Notes: a model not told the origin generated them from the sequence alone. A stretch of 64,000 nucleotides of DNA from Salinimicrobium sediminis (GCF_900215295.1 NZ_OCMF01000001.1:124001-188000); one strand, 5' to 3'; positions 25,567-35,358 are shown, numbered from the stretch's first letter. Made by a program: numbers and translations.

Positions 25567-25934
25567 TGAAACAGGCACTACTGGTTTTTCTTGGCGGCGG
25601 GGCAGGAAGTGTGTTGAGATTTGTGATCTCAAAAAACCTTAATCCGGTCACCACCCTTCCTTTGGGGACTTTGCTGGTAAATATAATTGGGAGTTTATTG
25701 ATAGGTCTATTTCTGGGCCTGGGACTTAAAGAGGAATATCTTTCTCCCAACACCACTCTACTCCTTGCAACGGGTTTCTGCGGAGGATTTACCACCTTTT
25801 CGGCATTTAGTTATGAGAATCAGGCGCTGTTGAAGTCAGGCGATTACCTCAACTTCGGAATTTATTCCGCAGGGAGTATTTTCCTGGGAATAGCCGCCGT
25901 TCTTGCAGGACTTTGGCTCTCCCGTAACATTTAA
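25566..25934 (+). CDS. crcB: Fluoride channel FluC/CrcB
   Basis: This 122-residue four-helix membrane protein exports fluoride as an antiparallel homodimer. The signatures GGGAGSVLRF, GTLLVNIIGSLLIG and GFCGGFTTFSAFSYE (with the Na+ and F- binding Phe and Thr residues) are complete. The ATG at 25566 shares a base with the preceding stop; an 11-codon upstream extension lies inside that gene and is rejected. I saw no fluoride riboswitch. The gene overlaps the convergent DUF1684 gene by 4 bp. Confidence 0.95.
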   Translation: MKQALLVFLGGGAGSVLRFVISKNLNPVTTLPLGTLLVNIIGSLLIGLFLGLGLKEEYLSPNTTLLLATGFCGGFTTFSAFSYENQALLKSGDYLNFGIYSAGSIFLGIAAVLAGLWLSRNI

Positions 25935-26563
25935 TGTTTTTCATATGCCTTTACCCCGGCAGTTATGGCAATTTCAAGATGATTTTCCTGCGGAACAATA
26001 GGACAGGAATATTCCCCACTGTAGGCACAGTAAGGATTATAAGCCTTATTGAAATCCAGAACTACCTTACTGCTTTCCGGAATCTTCATATCCAGATACC
26101 TCCCACCCGAATAGGAAGTCTCTCCATTGGTTAGGTCTGTAAAAGGTAAAAACAGATAATCCTTATACTCTTCCTTCCGGGAAAGGTCTTGACTTTGATA
26201 GATATTTAATTTAAATTCTTTTCCATCAAGTTTAAAATACACCTCCCCAAACTTTACATAAACCGGTTTTCTGTTTGTGGTGGTAAACATTTCAAATGGA
26301 ACTTCATTTGGAGTCCTGACAAATTCAGCCTCCACTGTAAATTGGGGTGCTGCAGGAAAAAAGTCAAGAGTTTTAAAACTTTTAAGTTCCTTTTCAGGTA
26401 GGGGGGATTTTTCAGGATCCTTGAATTCAGCATTAAGGTGTTTCTGAAAAGCAGCAACTGCTGTATCCCTGACCTCCTGGGCGGCCGCACCAATACTAAA
26501 ACAAACCAAAAGGAAAAGGGTCAAAAATTGCATTTTTGACGGGGCTTTAATTATGGTCCTCAT
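25931..26563 (-). CDS. DUF1684 exported protein
   Basis: This protein of 200-210 residues has a signal peptide (MQFLTLFLLVCFSIGAAAQ). The DUF1684 core includes LPEKELKSFKTLDFFP, the ETSYSGGRYLD loop and the strictly conserved end DFNKAYNPYCAYSGEYSCPIVPQEN, with two cysteines. DUF1684 proteins are small beta-rich domains of unknown function, frequent in Bacteroidota. The start is either ATG 26563 (overlapping the upstream gene by 17 bp) or ATG 26533; the second gives a cleaner signal peptide. Confidence 0.9.
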   Translation of the reverse strand: MRTIIKAPSKMQFLTLFLLVCFSIGAAAQEVRDTAVAAFQKHLNAEFKDPEKSPLPEKELKSFKTLDFFPAAPQFTVEAEFVRTPNEVPFEMFTTTNRKPVYVKFGEVYFKLDGKEFKLNIYQSQDLSRKEEYKDYLFLPFTDLTNGETSYSGGRYLDMKIPESSKVVLDFNKAYNPYCAYSGEYSCPIVPQENHLEIAITAGVKAYEKH

Positions 26564-27947
26564 GGAATTTTGCCTTTCCGAGATAATTTTCGATGATATT
26601 GTTATAATCCGGCGTGAGCCTTAACCCCAAAGTTCCTTCAATGTCATACAGTGCATCCATATCCTTGTAGCCATGCTTCAACATCTCTTCCAGGTAGAAA
26701 TAGGCGGTTTGATAATCGTTATCCTGAGCACTTAATGAAATAATATTGCGGTAGGCATCAAATGCCTGCGGATCAAAAATTGTTTGCAGCATATTAGCAA
26801 GCATTCTGCTTTCCAGGGGAGTGCGGTTTTCCTGGAACTCATTTCGTTTTAGCCGTATATATTCCTGGATAAAACCTTTGAGCCTTAATGCCATTTTTGC
26901 CTCCCCATTTTGCTTTTGTCCCAGGGAATCCAACTGTTTCTTCTGGAAATTCCACCAGCCCAGGTTTTCAAAATTTGCGGTACGTATATCTTCCTCCAGG
27001 TAATAGACAAAATCGTCTAACAGCCTGCTTTCTTTTTGGTTAATCGTTTGCTGTTCTCTTTTTTGAACAATATAATTTCGGGACCGGGAAAGCTGATTTT
27101 GTTTTGCCTTTATTTCAGTTGCATTTACAAATCCATCATATTTTTCTTCCATTACCTCCAGCAAGTTTTGAGCATTCAGCAATTGATTCTGACTCATAAG
27201 CTTATTCACCCATCCCAGGTCCTGCTCATACAGTTGCTGAATTAATTGACGGTCCACCGGCCTCTTTTCTTTTCGCATGGCATCCAGAGTAAGGGCACCG
27301 ACGGCACTGTCGAGAATATCTGCGGCAGGCCAGTCTTCTCCTCCATCATACGTATAGAGTTGGGAGGGGAATTTTAATTCAGAAAGACCATCGGTGGTCA
27401 TCCCCATCCCCATTGCAGAATATTGTTCATCTCCCACTATTCCAATGAAGTTGAAACTTTTCTTCTGGTCCAGCAGGTTGAAATTCACCCAATGATCGCC
27501 TACAGCAACAGCCCCATGTATATTATCGAAGATCAGCGGAATAGAACTGGCGGCTTTGGCTCCCGCCATTGAACCTAAAGTTGAAACCTGGCTGAGATCA
27601 ACAGGAAGTTTTTTGGTCACCTGTTGCAGCAAACGTGCAGCAACCATAACATTTTCCTCCAGGGTATTCTCCCTTTTTATATCATTGGAGGAAACTACAA
27701 TATAGCCTTGTCGTTCGGCAGTACCCTTTAAAAGTTGTGCTGCAGTTCTCCCGCGGCCCCGGGAGTCAAAAACAAACAAAGTGGGCCAGGTCCTGCCATT
27801 CTCATATGTGGTGGGAAGATAAAGCGAATAGGTTTCTGTAAGGGTATCGGCCACCTTCAGGTCATCTACTACCACCCCTTTGCGCACAGAAAATTCCTGA
27901 GCCGACATATGAAGGGTCAGGAATAAAAAAAAGATCAGTTTTTTCAT
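26547..27947 (-). CDS. Exported alpha/beta-hydrolase-like protein with degenerate nucleophile
   Basis: This 466-residue protein has a signal peptide (to MSAQ). Residues about 25-230 resemble PHB-depolymerase-like esterases: YSLYLPTTYENGRTWPTLFVFDSRG followed by the would-be nucleophile elbow in TLGSMAGAKAA. The expected G-x-S-x-G is G-S-M-A-G, so the Ser position of the elbow holds Met and an adjacent Ser is shifted. The C-terminal half (about 240-466) is alpha-helical and looks like tetratricopeptide-type repeats. It may be a binding protein rather than an enzyme. It is operonic with DUF1684 downstream. Confidence 0.7.
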   Translation of the reverse strand: MKKLIFFLFLTLHMSAQEFSVRKGVVVDDLKVADTLTETYSLYLPTTYENGRTWPTLFVFDSRGRGRTAAQLLKGTAERQGYIVVSSNDIKRENTLEENVMVAARLLQQVTKKLPVDLSQVSTLGSMAGAKAASSIPLIFDNIHGAVAVGDHWVNFNLLDQKKSFNFIGIVGDEQYSAMGMGMTTDGLSELKFPSQLYTYDGGEDWPAADILDSAVGALTLDAMRKEKRPVDRQLIQQLYEQDLGWVNKLMSQNQLLNAQNLLEVMEEKYDGFVNATEIKAKQNQLSRSRNYIVQKREQQTINQKESRLLDDFVYYLEEDIRTANFENLGWWNFQKKQLDSLGQKQNGEAKMALRLKGFIQEYIRLKRNEFQENRTPLESRMLANMLQTIFDPQAFDAYRNIISLSAQDNDYQTAYFYLEEMLKHGYKDMDALYDIEGTLGLRLTPDYNNIIENYLGKAKFHEDHN

Positions 27948-28049
27948 GGAATTAAGGTAAGAAAAATTCCAAAATGGAAAATCATTGGATAATAAACAAT
28001 TAACAGGGATCTATAGCATGAAAATTTATTCCGGAATGGAATATCGGCA

Positions 28050-28080
28050 AATAAAAAAGCCTCACATTGCTGTGAGGCTT
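28050..28080 (-). terminator. Rho-independent terminator of the cold-shock gene
   Basis: Perfect 10-bp stem (28057-28066 with 28071-28080) with a TTGC loop; the minus strand continues into TTTTTTATTTG. It lies 27 nt after the csp stop. Confidence 0.9.
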
Positions 28081-28106
28081 AAGAATATAAATATCAAAAA
28101 TTAAGA

Positions 28107-28298
28107 CTAAGCTTGTCTTACGTTTACTGCATTTACACCTTTTCTACCTTCTTCAAGGTCGAAAGTAACTTCGTCATCTTGTCTAATCTCGTCTACAAGA
28201 CCATTAGCATGTACGAAATACTCATCATTTGATTCTTCGTCTTTAATAAATCCGTAACCTTTTGATTCGTTAAAGAACTTAACTGTACCTTTATTCAT
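28107..28298 (-). CDS. Cold-shock domain protein (CspA family)
   Basis: This 63-residue OB-fold RNA chaperone contains RNP1 (KGYGFI) and RNP2 (EYFVHAN) motifs in the standard spacing and the DDEVTFDLEEGRKGVNAVNV ending. It binds single-stranded RNA and DNA and melts structured mRNA. It has a near-consensus -7 element (TACCTTCG, complement of 28320-28327) and an unusually complete terminator. The leader of about 20 nt is too short for a classical cold-shock thermosensor. Confidence 0.95.
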   Translation of the reverse strand: MNKGTVKFFNESKGYGFIKDEESNDEYFVHANGLVDEIRQDDEVTFDLEEGRKGVNAVNVRQA

Positions 28299-28373
28299 TA
28301 TATAAAATTAAATTGATGGCGAAGGTACAACTATAAAAATGATAACCTACTATAAATCAATTTATTATTTATT

Positions 28374-28988
28374 TTATTCCATAAAGGCTATATGTATCCC
28401 CTCTATCAGCATGTTAACTCCAATAATTGCAATGATCAAACCCATTATCTTCTCTACCACCACGATCTTATTGGCGCCAATGTACCGCACAAGGTATTCA
28501 CTGGAGAGAAAGGCTAAATGATTAAGATACATAACAAGGGCGAACATGACCAGAATAATTCCCAGTTGAAGATAGGAGGCTGTGGTAGTGAAGTTCATTG
28601 CGGTAACAATCGTCCCCGGCCCCGCAAGAATTGGAATTCCAAGGGGAGAAATGGAGATCTCTTCATTGAAGTTCACTTCCTTCTGGTTATCGATACTGGA
28701 GACCTGTGCCCTTATCATTTCAAAACCTACAAAAAAGACAAGAATTCCCCCGGTGATCTTAAAGGCAGGTATGGTCAGTCCAAAGAAATCAAAAATATAC
28801 TTACCTAAAATGATAAAACCCGACACTATAATAAAGGCCGTAAAAGTGGCTTTTCGCGAGATCACTTTTTTTGTGGGTCTATCTGCCTGGCGGGTAAGGC
28901 TAAGAAAAATGGGCACATTGCCCACAGGATTATTGATGGCAATAAACCCGGTAAAAACGGCAATGGCAAATACCCAGATTCCCTCCAT
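28374..28988 (-). CDS. MarC family integral membrane protein
   Basis: This 204-residue protein has six hydrophobic segments and the MarC hallmark FIAINNPVGNVPIFLSLT near the N terminus and LGIPILAGPGTIVTAM in the second half (two related half-repeats). MarC proteins were once linked to multiple antibiotic resistance, but that is no longer supported; substrate unknown. It is monocistronic, with a near-consensus -7 box TACTTTTA (complement of 29021-29028). Confidence 0.92.
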   Translation of the reverse strand: MEGIWVFAIAVFTGFIAINNPVGNVPIFLSLTRQADRPTKKVISRKATFTAFIIVSGFIILGKYIFDFFGLTIPAFKITGGILVFFVGFEMIRAQVSSIDNQKEVNFNEEISISPLGIPILAGPGTIVTAMNFTTTASYLQLGIILVMFALVMYLNHLAFLSSEYLVRYIGANKIVVVEKIMGLIIAIIGVNMLIEGIHIAFME

Positions 28989-29163
28989 TATAAATTCCTG
29001 TTGTTTTTAGATTAAAGCGGTAAAAGTATCTAAAATAAATCAGCTGCAAAAATAGTCATGCTCCCTTTCTCCATTCCTTCACAAAACCAGAAGTTTTGAG
29101 ACTTCTTTAACGAAGCTACAGGTGCAATTTTTGTATTTTTTCCGGTCAGGAAGAAAAAATTCC

Positions 29164-29757
29164 ATGAAGAGTTACAACGAAAAAAGAGATTTCAGCAAAA
29201 CCAGGGAGCCTAAAGATGCACCTTCAAAAAAGGGAAATAAGGATCCTATTTTTGTGATTCAGAAACATGATGCCACCAATCTTCACTACGATTTTAGGCT
29301 GGAGATCGACAATACCTTAAAATCCTGGTCGGTTCCTAAAGGTCCCAGCACAGACCCTTCAGTAAAGCGAATGGCAATTCCAACAGAGGATCATCCCCTG
29401 GCATATGCCGATTTTGAAGGCACCATTCCCCAGGGAGAGTATGGCGGCGGCACAGTAATGATCTGGGATAAAGGAACCATTGCAAGTAATAAAAAAGATG
29501 AAAACGGGAATATCATTTCTCTGGAAGAAAGCTTTAAAAATGGCAGCATTGAAGTTGTTCTCCACGGAAAAAAATTAAAAGGCGGCTACAATCTCGTTGA
29601 AATGAAAGGCGGAAAGATGAAAGGCAACTGGCTGTTGATGAAACAGGATGATGCCGAAGCCGATGCACGTCGCAACCCCGTGAGTACCCAGTCAAAAAGC
29701 GTAGTTTCGGGAAGGACCCTGAAGCAAATCGCCAAAAACGAATCTGAAACCGACTAA
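29164..29757 (+). CDS. Stand-alone LigD 3'-phosphoesterase (PE) domain
   Basis: This 197-residue protein corresponds to the phosphoesterase domain of LigD, which trims 3'-ribonucleotides and 3'-phosphates during non-homologous end joining. Catalytic residues are all present: QKHDATNLHYDFRLE (His, His, Asp, Arg) and EDHPLAYADFEG with YGGGTVMIWDKG. No ligase domain is fused. The ATG at 29164 starts the conserved region; 14 upstream codons are rejected as a weak extension. The polymerase domain follows 3 nt downstream as a separate gene. Confidence 0.92.
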   Translation: MKSYNEKRDFSKTREPKDAPSKKGNKDPIFVIQKHDATNLHYDFRLEIDNTLKSWSVPKGPSTDPSVKRMAIPTEDHPLAYADFEGTIPQGEYGGGTVMIWDKGTIASNKKDENGNIISLEESFKNGSIEVVLHGKKLKGGYNLVEMKGGKMKGNWLLMKQDDAEADARRNPVSTQSKSVVSGRTLKQIAKNESETD

Positions 29758-29760
29758 GGT

Positions 29761-30582
29761 ATGGAAATAGCAGGAGTAGAGATTTCTCATCCCGATAAAA
29801 TGCTTTTTCCGCAGAAAAAGATCACTAAAGGAGATATGGTGCAGTATTATGAGAGGATCTCCCCGCATATGTTGCCTTTTTTAAAAGACCGCCCCCTCAC
29901 CTTGCACAGGTTTCCAAATGGTATAAATGAAAACGGATTCTATCAGAAAAATGCTTCGGAATATTTTCCGGATTTTATCAGGACCGTTGAAGTTGAAACT
30001 GAAGAGGGCACAAATACCCAAATTCTTTGTAATGACGTAAAAAGCCTGGTCTACCTTGCAAACCAGGGCACTATTGTTTTTCACATCTGGTTAAGCCGGA
30101 AAGATAAAATGCGGCAGCCGGACAAGGTGGTCTTTGATCTGGATCCTTCCGAAGCAAACTTTGATATGATCAAGGAAGCCGCCACTGAGCTACGGGATCT
30201 TCTAAGAAATAAAAATATTGACCCCTCTGTTATGACCAGCGGAAAAAGCGGCTTACATTTATACTATACTGTAAGACGCGGAAAAGATTTTGATGATGTA
30301 AAGGAAGAAACCAAAGAAATAGCTGAAGAGGCGGAAAGGCTGCGCCCCGACCTTTTTACTACCCAAATAAGGAAGAATAAGCGGGAAGGAAAGATCTTCG
30401 TGGATTTTTTGCGGAATGCCTACGCACAAACAGCAGTTTGTCCTTATTCATTAAGGGCAACAGAAGAAGCGGGAATAGCCACTCCTTTAGAATGGGAAGA
30501 ATTATTTCGCATCAAAAGCGCTTCTCAATTCAATATGGAAAATATTTTTAGACGCTTAGGACAATTAAACAGAGATAAATAA
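29761..30582 (+). CDS. Stand-alone LigD polymerase domain (primase-polymerase)
   Basis: This 273-residue member of the archaeo-eukaryotic primase superfamily is the NHEJ polymerase domain of LigD. It has ISHPDKMLFPQ at the start, the catalytic Asp pair in VVFDLDPSEANFD, the SGKSGLHLYY nucleotide-binding segment, and the third Asp in IFVDFLRNAYAQTAVCPYSLRA. Such domains fill gaps with ribonucleotides at broken ends. It is separated from the PE domain by 3 nt and lacks the ligase, so a separate ATP-dependent ligase and Ku must be supplied from elsewhere. Confidence 0.93.
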   Translation: MEIAGVEISHPDKMLFPQKKITKGDMVQYYERISPHMLPFLKDRPLTLHRFPNGINENGFYQKNASEYFPDFIRTVEVETEEGTNTQILCNDVKSLVYLANQGTIVFHIWLSRKDKMRQPDKVVFDLDPSEANFDMIKEAATELRDLLRNKNIDPSVMTSGKSGLHLYYTVRRGKDFDDVKEETKEIAEEAERLRPDLFTTQIRKNKREGKIFVDFLRNAYAQTAVCPYSLRATEEAGIATPLEWEELFRIKSASQFNMENIFRRLGQLNRDK

Positions 30583-30596
30583 AAAATACGACACAA

Positions 30597-31025
30597 ATGA
30601 AAGAGATCAGCCCCGAAAAGGCCAATAAGGCATTGCACGACCAGGCAGAAAAAGTAACAGATAAAGACCTGGAAAAGGTACTGGCCAAGGAACAAAAGAT
30701 CGAAGACAAATTCAGAAATAACGACAGTATAAGCGGGTATCTTGATCGCGCCAAAAGTATGTTTGGGCTTATACGTGACTATTGGAGCGGAAATTACCGG
30801 CAGGTGCCATGGAAAACCATCGCCGCTGTGGCAGGTGCCCTTCTTTACGTCCTTATGCCGCTCGACCTTATCCCCGATTTTATTCCTGTTGCCGGATTTC
30901 TGGATGATGCGGGTGTAATTGCCGCATGTTTAAAGCTGGTGAGCGATGATCTTGTCACCTACGAAAAATGGAAAGTGCAGCAGGACCACGGCATTACAGA
31001 GAAAGATAAAGAAAGACTGTCTTAG
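30597..31025 (+). CDS. YkvA/DUF1232 membrane protein
   Basis: This 142-residue protein has a helical, charged N terminus and the DUF1232 core VLMPLDLIPDFIPVAGFLDDAGVI (in about residues 82-105), which forms a short amphipathic or membrane hairpin. The family is widespread; the function is unknown. It is 14 nt after the LigD polymerase gene and 9 nt before a helical protein, so the four genes 29164-31511 probably form one operon ended by the terminator at 31571-31610. Confidence 0.9.
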   Translation: MKEISPEKANKALHDQAEKVTDKDLEKVLAKEQKIEDKFRNNDSISGYLDRAKSMFGLIRDYWSGNYRQVPWKTIAAVAGALLYVLMPLDLIPDFIPVAGFLDDAGVIAACLKLVSDDLVTYEKWKVQQDHGITEKDKERLS

Positions 31026-31034
31026 GCTCAAAGG

Positions 31035-31511
31035 ATGAGAAAAGAAAAACTGGAATCAATGCCTTTGTATAAAAAGGCATTGGAGATCCTTAATATTGTA
31101 GATAGGATTGTACAGCTTGTCCCCGAAGAGAACGAGTTCACCACTACTATTGCCCAAAACATGTATGCAGATGCACTGCAGCTGGCACCAAAGATAGCCG
31201 GTGCAGAGGGCGTGGATCTTTACGACATCAAGATGGAAAATGCTGCCATTATCAGAAAATGCGCCCGGGAGATCTATGTGGGCTGCAACGGATTTTTAAT
31301 AGAAGGTTTTAAAGAGGTGGAGTACCTGGAGATGCTCAGGGAGGAAATAGAGAAATTCAGGATACTTTTTGCCGAATGGGTAAAAACCTTTGATCAATGG
31401 AATTATATCATCGACCGTTGGGGGTTGTTCAATCCGCCGGGAGTGAATTATGATGATAAGGATCCAGATGATGATATTCCCTTTGACAATCCTTTTGATG
31501 AGGAGGATTGA
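31035..31511 (+). CDS. Helical-bundle protein with acidic tail, function unknown
   Basis: This 158-residue protein is predicted almost wholly alpha-helical (about 5-125), then has a proline-containing turn and an acidic tail rich in D and E (about 138-158). The helices begin MPLYKKALEILNIVDRIVQLVPE and include a cysteine-containing helix near 75-88. The pattern vaguely recalls the four-helix S23-like family but lacks its diagnostic AEG motif. It is the last gene of the operon with the LigD domains and YkvA, without evidence of a repair role. Confidence 0.7.
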   Translation: MRKEKLESMPLYKKALEILNIVDRIVQLVPEENEFTTTIAQNMYADALQLAPKIAGAEGVDLYDIKMENAAIIRKCAREIYVGCNGFLIEGFKEVEYLEMLREEIEKFRILFAEWVKTFDQWNYIIDRWGLFNPPGVNYDDKDPDDDIPFDNPFDEED

Positions 31512-31522
31512 GATTAAGAACC

Positions 31523-31547
31523 CTTTCAGAGTTTGAAACTCTGAAAG
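31523..31547. repeat. 25-bp palindrome after the LigD operon
   Basis: A perfect inverted repeat centred on 31535 (12-bp arms, CTTTCAGAGTTT and its complement) 12 nt past the stop of the helical protein gene. It may be a first terminator or a dispersed palindromic element. Confidence 0.7.
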
Positions 31548-31570
31548 AGTTGAGGCTTCAAAAAAGGAAA

Positions 31571-31610
31571 AAACCTCAAAGGTTTTAATAACCTGTGAGG
31601 TTTATTTTTT
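31571..31610 (+). terminator. Rho-independent terminator of the LigD-YkvA operon
   Basis: Fourteen-bp stem with one mismatch (31571-31584 with 31590-31603) followed by ATTTTTT. Confidence 0.85.
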
Positions 31611-31615
31611 AAGGT

Positions 31616-31910
31616 TCCCGAGTCGGCTGCGCCTCTCGGGATAAGCGATTCGCACAGCTTTCACACAGCGAACAAGATTTGTGAAAAAAAGATCCCGATA
31701 TCGCTATCGCTTATCGGGATAAGCAGCCTGCACCTTTTTCTCCGCCCTTCGGTTGAAAACTCTCCAAAAGAAAAGATCCCGAGTCGGCTGCGCCTCTCGG
31801 GATAAGCGATTCACACAGCTTTCACACAACGAACAAGTTTTGTGAAAATAAGATCCCGATATCGCTGCCGCTCATCGGGATAAGCGATTCGCACAGCTTT
31901 CACAAAAGTG
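31616..31910. repeat. Two and a partial copy of a 161-bp tandem unit with inner hairpins
   Basis: The 415-bp spacer between the LigD operon and icmF contains no gene. A 109-bp sequence at 31616-31724 recurs at 31777-31885 with about ten changes, and a third, truncated copy follows at 31884-31910. Each copy holds two hairpins: TCCCGAG...CTCGGGA and an ATCCCGATAT...TTATCGGGAT stem. The second stem resembles the 18-bp palindrome at 54210-54227. Confidence 0.85.
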
Positions 31911-31926
31911 AAAACTGGCTCTCTGC

Positions 31927-34900
31927 TTACATATTTCTTCGATACTGCCCTCCTACTTCAAACAAGGCTGTGGTGATCTGGCCCAGAGAGCACACCTTCG
32001 TGGCTTCCATTAAGACCTCAAAAATATTCTCATTTTGAATGGCGGCATTTTTCACCTTTTCCAGAGTTTCATGCTCCAGTTCCTTTTTGGCCTCATGCAG
32101 GTCCTGTAAAGTTTTGATCTGGTTCTGTTTTTCCTCTTCCGTAGCTCTTATCACTTCTCCGGGAGTTACTGTTGGTGAACCGGTAGAACTCAGGAAGGTA
32201 TTTACTCCAATAATAGGGAAATCTCCATTGTGTTTCAGGGTCTCATAATAGAGACTCTCCTCCTGGATCTTACTTCTCTGGTACATGGTTTCCATAGCTC
32301 CCAGTACGCCACCTCTCTCGGTGATGCGATCAAATTCAAGAAGTACGGCTTCTTCTACAAGATCTGTAAGCTCTTCTATAATAAACGATCCCTGAATTGG
32401 ATTTTCATTCTTGGTGAGCCCCAGCTCTTTATTGATGATCAACTGAATGGCCATCGCTCTTCTTACAGAAGCTTCTGTCGGCGTAGTGATCGCCTCATCA
32501 TATGCGTTAGTGTGAAGGGAGTTACAGTTATCATAGATCGCGTAGAGCGCCTGAAGCGTTGTTCTAATATCATTGAAATCTATCTCCTGCGCGTGTAAAG
32601 ATCTTCCGGAGGTCTGGATGTGATATTTCAACATCTGCGCCCGCGGATTTGCTCCGTACTTATACTTAAGCGCCTTACTCCAGATCTTTCTCGCTACTCT
32701 TCCAATAACAGCATATTCAGGATCGATTCCGTTAGAGAAGAAGAACGACAGGTTAGGCCCGAACTTGTTGATGTCCATTCCTCGGCTCAGGTAGTATTCT
32801 ACATAAGTGAATCCGTTGGCAAGGGTTAGTGCCAGTTGGGTAATTGGATTGGCTCCTGCTTCGGCGATATGGTAACCTGAAATCGAAACTGAATAGAAGT
32901 TCCGCACATTTTCACGAATGAAATATTCCTGCACGTCTCCCATCAACCTCAACGCGAATTCCGTTGAAAAAATACAGGTATTCTGCGCCTGATCTTCCTT
33001 TAAGATATCGGCCTGTACGGTTCCCCGCACCTGGCTTAGGGTCCTCTTCTTGATATCCTCATAAATATCGGCAGGAAGCACCTGATCTCCGGTTACGCCA
33101 AGCAACATCAATCCAAGGCCATCGTTCCCTTCAGGTAACTCGCCGCGGTATTTTGGCTGCCCCATTCCTTTTTCGGAATAGATCTTGTCGATCTTTTCCT
33201 GCACTTCTTTTTCAAGGCCGTTCTCCTTAATGTATTTTTCGCACTGCTGGTCTATAGCCGCATTCATAAAAAACCCGAGCAGCATCGGCGCGGGACCATT
33301 AATGGTCATACTCACCGAAGTCATAGGATCGGCAAGATCAAAGCCTGAATACAACTTTTTAGCATCATCCAGGCAGCATATGGATACCCCTGCATTTCCG
33401 ATCTTTCCATAGATGTCGGGACGATGATCGGGATCATTTCCGTAGAGGGTAACAGAATCGAAGGCGGTGGAAAGCCTTTTGGCCGGTAAGCCCATACTCA
33501 CATAATGGAAGCGGCGGTTAGTACGCTCCGGCGAGCCTTCCCCGGCGAACATCCGGGTTGGATCCTCTCCCTGTCGCTTGAAAGGATATAGCCCTGCAGT
33601 ATATGGAAATTCCCCCGGCACATTTTCCTGCAGGCACCATCTTAAAATGTCACCCCAGGCCTGATATTTTGGAAGTGCCACTTTTGGGATCTGCGTATGT
33701 GATAAAGATTCAGTGTGGGTTTCGATCTTGATCTCCTTATCACGCACCTTAAATGAATAGATTGGATCTTTATACTTATTGACTTTATCATCCCAGCCGG
33801 TAATGATCTCCCAGTTATAGGGGTCGAGATCCATTTTTACCCGGTCAAATTCTTTTTTTAGAAGGTTTAGCAGGTCTTCATTTTCTGAAGTTGAGGCGTC
33901 CTTGAAGCCATCCTCATCAAGTCCGTACTGGTTCAGCCCCAGCTTTACTCCTGAAACTGATTCAATGGTCTTGTAAATTCCGTAGAGCTTTTGAGCCACT
34001 TCTGCCTGCGCAGCAGCTTTTTCATCGTAGGAGCGATTGTTTTCTGAAATTTCAGATAAATAGCGCGTCCTGCTAGGAGGGATCACAAAGATCTTCTCGC
34101 TCATCTCCTTAGAGATGTTGAAAGTAGAGTTAAAATGACCACCGGCTTTCTCATCGATCTTATCCATGATCTTTTTGTAAAGCGTGTTCATCCCCGGATC
34201 ATTAAATTGGGAAGCAATTGTTCCATAAACGGGAAGATTATCCGGATTTTCATGCCACAGCCCATGATTCCGCTGATATTGCTTTTTCACATCCCGCAAG
34301 GCATCAAGCGCTCCCCGTTTGTCGAATTTATTGATCGCTACAAGATCGGCGAAATCGAGCATATCGATCTTTTCCAACTGCGTAGCCGCACCAAATTCCG
34401 GTGTCATTACATATAGCGAAACATCTGAGTGCTCTAAAATTTCGGTATCAGATTGCCCGATCCCCGAAGTTTCTAAAACAATAAGATCATAATTTGCCGC
34501 TTTAAGCACCTGAATGGCTTCAGCAACATATTTGGAAAGGGCAAGATTTGATTGTCGGGTTGCCAAAGAGCGCATGTACACCCTCGGATTATTGATGGCG
34601 TTCATCCTGATACGATCTCCTAAAAGAGCACCGCCGGTCTTCTTTTTAGAAGGGTCAACAGAAATGATCCCGATCGTCTTTTCAGGGAAATCGATAAGGT
34701 AACGACGCACGAATTCATCTACCAAAGATGACTTTCCTGCACCACCCGTCCCGGTAATACCAAGAACCGGAATTTCACGCTCCTTATTTTCTGAATGTAT
34801 CTTATCAAGGGTGTCTTTGGCTACTTCCGGAAAATTTTCCGCAGCAGAGATCACCCTCGCTATCGCTCCCGGTTTCTTTTCGGCCAGCTGACTTACTTCC

Positions 34901-35358
34901 CCGTTCAGGTTGTCGCCCAAAGGATAATCTGATTGTTGTACAAGATCATTGATCATGCCCTGCAGGCCCATTTCCCGGCCATCATCGGGTGCATAGATCC
35001 TGGTGATCCCGTAATCCTGAAGTTCTTTGATCTCCTCGGGCAGGATTACTCCGCCGCCGCCGCCAAAGATCTTGATATGTCCCGCACCTTTCTCCTGCAG
35101 GAGGTCATGCATATATTTAAAATATTCGGTGTGCCCTCCCTGGTATGAGGTCATGGCAATAGCGTTGGCATCTTCCTGTATGGCGCAATTCACCACTTCT
35201 TCCACACTGCGGTCGTGGCCCAGGTGAATCACCTCCACTCCCGTGGACTGAATGATACGGCGCATAATATTGATGGCAGCATCATGGCCATCAAAAAGAG
35301 AAGCTGCAGTGACAATTCTTACTTTATTCTTGGGTTTATAAGGAGCTTGTTGTTCCAT
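31927..35358 (-). CDS. icmF: Fused isobutyryl-CoA mutase IcmF
   Basis: This 1143-residue protein has the IcmF domain order: B12-binding Rossmann domain (about 10-145, with [15 protein letters not shown] holding the cobalamin His), MeaI-type GTPase (about 195-410, Walker [10 protein letters not shown] and NKFD), then the TIM-barrel mutase domain (about 540-1143, with [14 protein letters not shown] and [14 protein letters not shown]). It interconverts isobutyryl- and n-butyryl-CoA, and related acyl-CoAs in some lineages, using adenosylcobalamin. The DxHxxG motif has Ala for Gly, which I recall as usual for IcmF. It is monocistronic. MeaB at 0.1 kb is a separate chaperone. Confidence 0.95.
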   Translation of the reverse strand: MEQQAPYKPKNKVRIVTAASLFDGHDAAINIMRRIIQSTGVEVIHLGHDRSVEEVVNCAIQEDANAIAMTSYQGGHTEYFKYMHDLLQEKGAGHIKIFGGGGGVILPEEIKELQDYGITRIYAPDDGREMGLQGMINDLVQQSDYPLGDNLNGEVSQLAEKKPGAIARVISAAENFPEVAKDTLDKIHSENKEREIPVLGITGTGGAGKSSLVDEFVRRYLIDFPEKTIGIISVDPSKKKTGGALLGDRIRMNAINNPRVYMRSLATRQSNLALSKYVAEAIQVLKAANYDLIVLETSGIGQSDTEILEHSDVSLYVMTPEFGAATQLEKIDMLDFADLVAINKFDKRGALDALRDVKKQYQRNHGLWHENPDNLPVYGTIASQFNDPGMNTLYKKIMDKIDEKAGGHFNSTFNISKEMSEKIFVIPPSRTRYLSEISENNRSYDEKAAAQAEVAQKLYGIYKTIESVSGVKLGLNQYGLDEDGFKDASTSENEDLLNLLKKEFDRVKMDLDPYNWEIITGWDDKVNKYKDPIYSFKVRDKEIKIETHTESLSHTQIPKVALPKYQAWGDILRWCLQENVPGEFPYTAGLYPFKRQGEDPTRMFAGEGSPERTNRRFHYVSMGLPAKRLSTAFDSVTLYGNDPDHRPDIYGKIGNAGVSICCLDDAKKLYSGFDLADPMTSVSMTINGPAPMLLGFFMNAAIDQQCEKYIKENGLEKEVQEKIDKIYSEKGMGQPKYRGELPEGNDGLGLMLLGVTGDQVLPADIYEDIKKRTLSQVRGTVQADILKEDQAQNTCIFSTEFALRLMGDVQEYFIRENVRNFYSVSISGYHIAEAGANPITQLALTLANGFTYVEYYLSRGMDINKFGPNLSFFFSNGIDPEYAVIGRVARKIWSKALKYKYGANPRAQMLKYHIQTSGRSLHAQEIDFNDIRTTLQALYAIYDNCNSLHTNAYDEAITTPTEASVRRAMAIQLIINKELGLTKNENPIQGSFIIEELTDLVEEAVLLEFDRITERGGVLGAMETMYQRSKIQEESLYYETLKHNGDFPIIGVNTFLSSTGSPTVTPGEVIRATEEEKQNQIKTLQDLHEAKKELEHETLEKVKNAAIQNENIFEVLMEATKVCSLGQITTALFEVGGQYRRNM

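Noticed and set aside
25500-25570. Fluoride riboswitch before crcB
   Set aside because: The region is coding sequence of the upstream gene overlapping the crcB start, and no riboswitch-like fold was seen.
31927-35358. Loss of cobalamin-binding motif in IcmF (Ala for Gly in DxHxxG)
   Set aside because: I recall the same change in other IcmF proteins, and the critical His is present, so this is a family trait, not damage.
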